Shown here: in pieces, positions 59,967-64,000 of the stretch
Layout: every line of letters starts with the position of its first letter
How positions within the stretch are numbered: position 1 is the first letter of the stretch
Origin: Novosphingobium acidiphilum DSM 19966
GTDB taxonomy: Bacteria; Pseudomonadota; Alphaproteobacteria; Sphingomonadales; Sphingomonadaceae
Assembly (NCBI RefSeq): GCF_000429005.1
Contig: NZ_AUBA01000011.1
Coordinates: 62,001-126,000, forward strand
Direction: 5' to 3'
DNA: 64,000 bases
Position numbers and translations under genes: made by a program
Notes under the pieces: model-generated
Told to the model about the DNA's origin: nothing
The model's input: the letters and a program-made list of their open reading frames with translations, nothing else
The model's database searches: none

Positions 59967-62900
59967 ATGACCCGTCGCCTGAAACTCGCCCTGCTTGCCG
60001 CGTGCGCGCTGCTGCCCCTTGCCCCCGCACGCGCCGACGATCTGGCCGACCAGTTCCGCGATCCGCCCAACAGCGCGCGTCCGCGCGTGTGGTGGCACTG
60101 GATGAACGGCAATATCACCAAGGACGGCATCGCCAAGGATCTGGCGTGGATGCAGGCGGTGGGCATCGGCGGCGTTCACGTGTTCGATGTCAACCTGATG
60201 ACCCCGCAGATCGTGGACAAGCGGCTGGTCTATATGACCCCCGAATGGAAGGACGCGTTCCGCTTTGCCGTAGCCGAGGCCGACCGCCGCGGCATGGAAC
60301 TGGCAGTGGCCTCGTCCCCCGGGTGGAGCGAAACCGGCGGCCCGTGGGTGCCGCCCGCCGACGCGCTGAAGAAACTGGTGTGGAGCCAAGTGCGCCTGGC
60401 CCCCGGGCAGCGCGCCAGCGAACCCCTGCCCATGCCACCGGGTCTGACCGGTCCGTTCCAGTCGTTGTCAAAACAGCTGGGCATCGATGACCTCGCATCG
60501 GGCAGCAAGCCGGTTGACGCGCCCCGGTTCTATGGCGATGTGGCTGTGCTTGCGGTGCCGACGCACGACATTGCGCTGATGCTGCCGACGGCCACGACCG
60601 GTGCAGGCCTTGCGCTCGATCCTGCGACTTTGGCAGGGGGCAAGCTCGATCAGACCGTCGCGGTACCGCGCCCCGTCGATGGCAGCCCCGCCACCGTGAT
60701 CCTGTCGTGGCCGGCCGCACAGACCGTGCGGTCTGCCCAGGTGTTCATCGGTCACTCCAGCGCGATGTTTTTCGGCACGGTGGTCGCGCCGGTGATCGAG
60801 GCAAGCGACGATGGCCAGACCTGGCGCCATGTCGCCGATGTCCCCGCGGCCGATGTGCCGACAACGGTAAGCTTTGCCCCGATTACCGCGCGCCGGTTCC
60901 GCCTGGTGCTGCACCCCAAGGCGGGCATGGGCAGCAATATGGGCGCCCCGGCGCCGGGCATCGTTGTGCCGGACATGTTTGGCGCGGCGCTTGGCAGTGC
61001 CGATGCTGCATGGGATGTGCGCCAGTTCCGGCTCGATGCCGCGCCTGCTGTCGACCGGTTTGAAACCAAGGCCGGCTTTGCGCTGAGCATGGACTATTAC
61101 GCGCTGGGCGATCCGGGCGATGGCGCAACGGGGGCCAAGCCGGCCGACGTGGTCGATCTGACGGCAAAACTCGGCGCCGACGGCAAACTTGACTGGACCG
61201 CGCCGGCCTTGCCGGCAGGGTGGTCCTGGCGCGTCATCCGGCTGGGTCATTCGCTGCTAGGCACGACCAATCACCCCGCCGCTGCCGAAGCCACCGGGCT
61301 GGAGGTCGACAAGTTCGATGCCCCGGCGGTCGAACGCTATATCACGCATTACCTCGGCATGATGCGCGATGCCGCGGGGCCGGGCATGCTGGGCGCGCAC
61401 GGCGTGACCGCGCTGCTCAACGATTCGATCGAAGTCGGCGCGGCCAACTGGACGCCGCAGATGCTGTCGGCGTTCCGCGAACGGCGCGGCTATGATGCGA
61501 CACCGTGGCTGCCCGCGCTGACCGGCGTGCTGATCGGATCGCGCGCCGATACCGACCGGTTCCTGTTCGACTGGCGGCGCACTTTGGCCGATCTGATGGC
61601 ATCGGCGCATTACGGCACGATTGCGCGCGTGGCGCACGCCAATGGGCTGACGCTTTATGGCGAAGCGCTGGAAGACAAGCGGCCTTCGCTGGGCGATGAC
61701 ATGGCCATGCGATCCCACACCGACGTGCCGATGGCGGCGCTGTGGACATATCCCCAAGGTGCTGCGCCCAACCCCAGCTATATTGCCGACATGCGCGGCG
61801 CGGCGAGCGTGGCGCATATCTACGGGCAGAACCTGGTCGCGGCCGAATCGATGACTTCGGCGCTCAGCTATTGGGCCGACAGCCCGCGCACGCTGAAACA
61901 CGTGATCGACACCGAATTCCTGGCCGGGGTAAACCGCCCGGTGGTGCACGAAAGCGCGCACCAGCCTGTCGATGACAAGCAACCCGGCCTTTCGCTGATG
62001 ATCTTTGGCCAGTTCTTCAACCGGCACGAAGCCTGGGCGCCGCTGGCCAGGGCCTGGGTCGATTACCTGTCGCGCAATGCGCTGATGCTGCAACAGGGCC
62101 ACTTTGTTGCCGATCTTGGCTATTTCTATGGCGAAGAGGCGCCGCTGACCGGGCTTTATGGCCTGACCCCGGTGGCCGACGCGCCCAAGTCGCATGGCTA
62201 TGATTTCGTCAACGCCGATGCGCTGCTGCATGTGCTGAAGGTGGATGGCGATACCCTGACCAGCCCGGGCGGTGCGCGCTATCGTGCGCTGTATCTGGGG
62301 GGCAGCAGCGCACACATGTCGCTGACCGTGCTCGAACGGATCGCGGCGCTGACCGAACAGGGTGCGCAGATCATCGGCCACCCGCCGATCGGCGATCCGG
62401 GCCTGGCCGGGGCCGATGCGGCGCGTTATGCCGCGCTGGTGGCACGGCTGTGGCCGCGCGGCGATGCCGCGGGTGCGATTGCAACGGTTGGTGCAGGCCG
62501 CGTTGTGGTGGCCGCCGACGCCGATGCAGGGCTGGCCGCGCTGGGCGTCGCGCCCGACTTTTCGGTCAAGGCCGGGGCCGATGTAGGCTTTGTCCACCGC
62601 CACTGGGACGGCGGCGACGATTGGTTCGTGGTCAACCACAAGCAGCAGGCACAACGGGTCGACCTGCGTTTGCGGATCACTGGAAAAGCGCCCGAGCTTT
62701 GGCATGCCGAAACCGGCAAGACCGAAAATGCAAGCTACGACGTGTTGCGGGGCGAAACGATCATTCCGCTGACCTTGGCGGGCGAGGAATCGGTGCATGT
62801 CGTGTTCCGCAAGAAAACCGACGCCATCCTCGTCGTGGCATCAGAGCCGCAGACCCGGATTGTGGATCACCTTGATGGCGCATGGTCGGTGGCGTTTCAG

Positions 62901-63341
62901 CCGGGCCGTGGCGCGCCGGCCACAGCGACGCTTGCGCCGCTGGCCCCGCTCGACGCCAATGCCGATTTCGGGATCAGCCATTTTGCCGGCGTGGCAACCT
63001 ACCACCACAACCTGGTCACGCCGCGCGGGTGGAAGCCGGGGCAGCCATTGTATCTGAACCTGGGCGATCTGCGCGAAATGGCCGAAGTCAGCGTGAACGG
63101 CCAGGAGGTCGGCACTGTCTGGCATGCGCCGTACCGCCTGGATGTGGGCGCGGCGCTGCATCCCGGCGTCAATGCGCTGGCGGTCAAAGTGGCAACGTTG
63201 TGGGTCAACCGGTTGATCGGCGATGCCGTGCCCGGGGCAACCAAAGTGGCGTGGACGGCGCTGCCCACCTATCGCGCCGATGCCCCGCTGCGGCGGGCCG
63301 GGCTGATCGGCCCGGTGACGCTGGAGGCGGCCGGCAAATAG
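59967..63341 (+). CDS. Secreted alpha-L-rhamnosidase, glycoside hydrolase family 106
   Basis: An exported 1124-residue hydrolase that releases terminal L-rhamnose. A signal peptide (LALLAACALLPLAPARA) precedes the GH106 start PPNSARPRVWWHWMNGNITKDGIAKDLAWM and ASSPGWSETGGPWVPP. The catalytic glutamates expected in the family are visible: NDSIEVGAANWTPQM near residue 488 (acid) and VAAESMTSALSYW near residue 627 (base). A C-terminal beta-sandwich contains YLNLGDLREMAEVSVNGQEVGTVW. CCGGAGAG precedes the ATG. It feeds rhamnose to the adjacent pathway and is the last gene of the operon. Confidence 0.95.
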   Translation: MTRRLKLALLAACALLPLAPARADDLADQFRDPPNSARPRVWWHWMNGNITKDGIAKDLAWMQAVGIGGVHVFDVNLMTPQIVDKRLVYMTPEWKDAFRFAVAEADRRGMELAVASSPGWSETGGPWVPPADALKKLVWSQVRLAPGQRASEPLPMPPGLTGPFQSLSKQLGIDDLASGSKPVDAPRFYGDVAVLAVPTHDIALMLPTATTGAGLALDPATLAGGKLDQTVAVPRPVDGSPATVILSWPAAQTVRSAQVFIGHSSAMFFGTVVAPVIEASDDGQTWRHVADVPAADVPTTVSFAPITARRFRLVLHPKAGMGSNMGAPAPGIVVPDMFGAALGSADAAWDVRQFRLDAAPAVDRFETKAGFALSMDYYALGDPGDGATGAKPADVVDLTAKLGADGKLDWTAPALPAGWSWRVIRLGHSLLGTTNHPAAAEATGLEVDKFDAPAVERYITHYLGMMRDAAGPGMLGAHGVTALLNDSIEVGAANWTPQMLSAFRERRGYDATPWLPALTGVLIGSRADTDRFLFDWRRTLADLMASAHYGTIARVAHANGLTLYGEALEDKRPSLGDDMAMRSHTDVPMAALWTYPQGAAPNPSYIADMRGAASVAHIYGQNLVAAESMTSALSYWADSPRTLKHVIDTEFLAGVNRPVVHESAHQPVDDKQPGLSLMIFGQFFNRHEAWAPLARAWVDYLSRNALMLQQGHFVADLGYFYGEEAPLTGLYGLTPVADAPKSHGYDFVNADALLHVLKVDGDTLTSPGGARYRALYLGGSSAHMSLTVLERIAALTEQGAQIIGHPPIGDPGLAGADAARYAALVARLWPRGDAAGAIATVGAGRVVVAADADAGLAALGVAPDFSVKAGADVGFVHRHWDGGDDWFVVNHKQQAQRVDLRLRITGKAPELWHAETGKTENASYDVLRGETIIPLTLAGEESVHVVFRKKTDAILVVASEPQTRIVDHLDGAWSVAFQPGRGAPATATLAPLAPLDANADFGISHFAGVATYHHNLVTPRGWKPGQPLYLNLGDLREMAEVSVNGQEVGTVWHAPYRLDVGAALHPGVNALAVKVATLWVNRLIGDAVPGATKVAWTALPTYRADAPLRRAGLIGPVTLEAAGK

Positions 63342-63356
63342 CGCTACACACCGGCG

Positions 63357-64000
63357 ATGATCGACCCCCGCGCCTTGCGCATGTTTCATGAAGTCTGCGC
63401 CGCCGGCTCGATCAGCGGCGCGGCGCGCGCACTGAACATTTCGCAGCCTTCGGTGTCGGCCGCGATTGCCGGGCTGGAAATGCGGCTGGGCACGGTGCTG
63501 TTCGAACGCACGCGCGCCGGCGTGGTGCTGACCCCTGCCGGAGAGGCACTGCACGTGCGCGCGCAGATGCTCGATCACCTGCTGCGCGATGCCGAGGCCG
63601 ATGTGGCCGCCGCGCGCGATGGCGGGGTCGGCGCGCTGCGCGTGGGCGGCACGCCCGGTGCGCTGGTCAGCCTGCTGCCGGTCGGGATTGCCGCGCTCGA
63701 CCGCGAAATTGCGCACCTGTCGCTGTCGCTGATCGTGCGGTCCGACAGCGAACTGGCCGAAATGCTGCGCACCGGGGAAATCGAACTGGCGTTTGTGACC
63801 ACCGCGATCGAGGCACCGCCGTCCGACATTGCCGAACGCACCTTGCGCCAGGACCCGTTTGCGCTGCTGGTGGCGGCGGATCATCCCCTGCCCGACACAC
63901 CGATATCGCTGCGCCAGATCGACGGGCTGCGCTGGGTCCTGCCCGAAGCCGAGGGTGGCTTTCGCCGGCAGATCGAGGCGCTGTTCCTGGCCACAGGCGT
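63357..64000 (+). CDS. LysR-family transcriptional regulator (cut by window end)
   Basis: The first 214 or so residues are present, with no stop before the window edge. The helix-turn-helix reads FHEVCAAGSISGAARALNISQPSVSAAIAGLEMRLGTVLFER. The start of the effector domain follows (LRVGGTPGALVSLLPVGI, ELAFVTTAIE). It begins 15 bp after the rhamnosidase gene on the same strand, with only a weak ribosome binding site, so it may be read from the same transcript. Its target is unknown. Confidence 0.9.
   Translation, partial: MIDPRALRMFHEVCAAGSISGAARALNISQPSVSAAIAGLEMRLGTVLFERTRAGVVLTPAGEALHVRAQMLDHLLRDAEADVAAARDGGVGALRVGGTPGALVSLLPVGIAALDREIAHLSLSLIVRSDSELAEMLRTGEIELAFVTTAIEAPPSDIAERTLRQDPFALLVAADHPLPDTPISLRQIDGLRWVLPEAEGGFRRQIEALFLATG

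Overview
The window is GC-rich bacterial chromosome that looks alphaproteobacterial, most likely from a sphingomonad (Novosphingobium/Sphingomonas type). This is an inference from gene content: a small NDUFS4-like complex I subunit, the gene order dnaX-ybaB, a long-chain polyprenyl diphosphate synthase, sphingan-style glycosyltransferase genes, and a rhamnose pathway of the fused aldolase/dehydrogenase type. I found no insertion sequence, prophage or CRISPR array. Almost all of it is densely packed chromosomal coding sequence with many 4-bp ATGA overlaps.

Left part (1-20 kb): housekeeping genes. In order: rlmB, HU, lon, an MlaA-like protein, ybaB, dnaX, the SRP RNA, an NDUFS4-like complex I protein, the helicase hrpB, a polysaccharide deacetylase, an aldo/keto reductase, the quinone side-chain prenyl synthase, a chorismate mutase, a VapBC pair, an Lrp-type regulator, an unusual histidine kinase and a second deacetylase. 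A tRNA-Ile2 (CAU anticodon) follows.

Middle (20-36 kb): an OmpA-like envelope protein, a TauD-family dioxygenase and a tricorn-like protease. Next comes a TonB-dependent receptor under a cobalamin riboswitch, then a DUF1338 (HglS-type) oxygenase divergent from a LysR regulator, and a SYLF protein. A protein with HicA-like and release-factor-like parts precedes the biotin operon bioBFDA.

Envelope and polysaccharide part (36-51 kb): a glycosyltransferase, then a striking surface-type protein. It has a coiled coil, a probable beta-barrel and a long uninterrupted Gly-X-Y (collagen-like) tail. Its signal peptide appears to be interrupted by an in-frame TAG codon. After it come hydrolases, a tiny zincin, a secreted cyclophilin, a flippase and three glycosyltransferases, and a phosphomannomutase.

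Right part (51-64 kb): a nearly complete L-rhamnose locus. It holds a DeoR regulator, the RhaT transporter, FMN L-lactate dehydrogenase and rhamnulokinase. Divergent from these are a fused rhamnulose-1-P aldolase/lactaldehyde dehydrogenase, an esterase, L-rhamnose isomerase and a secreted GH106 alpha-L-rhamnosidase. A LysR gene is cut by the window edge. Together these would release rhamnose from glycans, import it and convert it through L-lactaldehyde and L-lactate to pyruvate.
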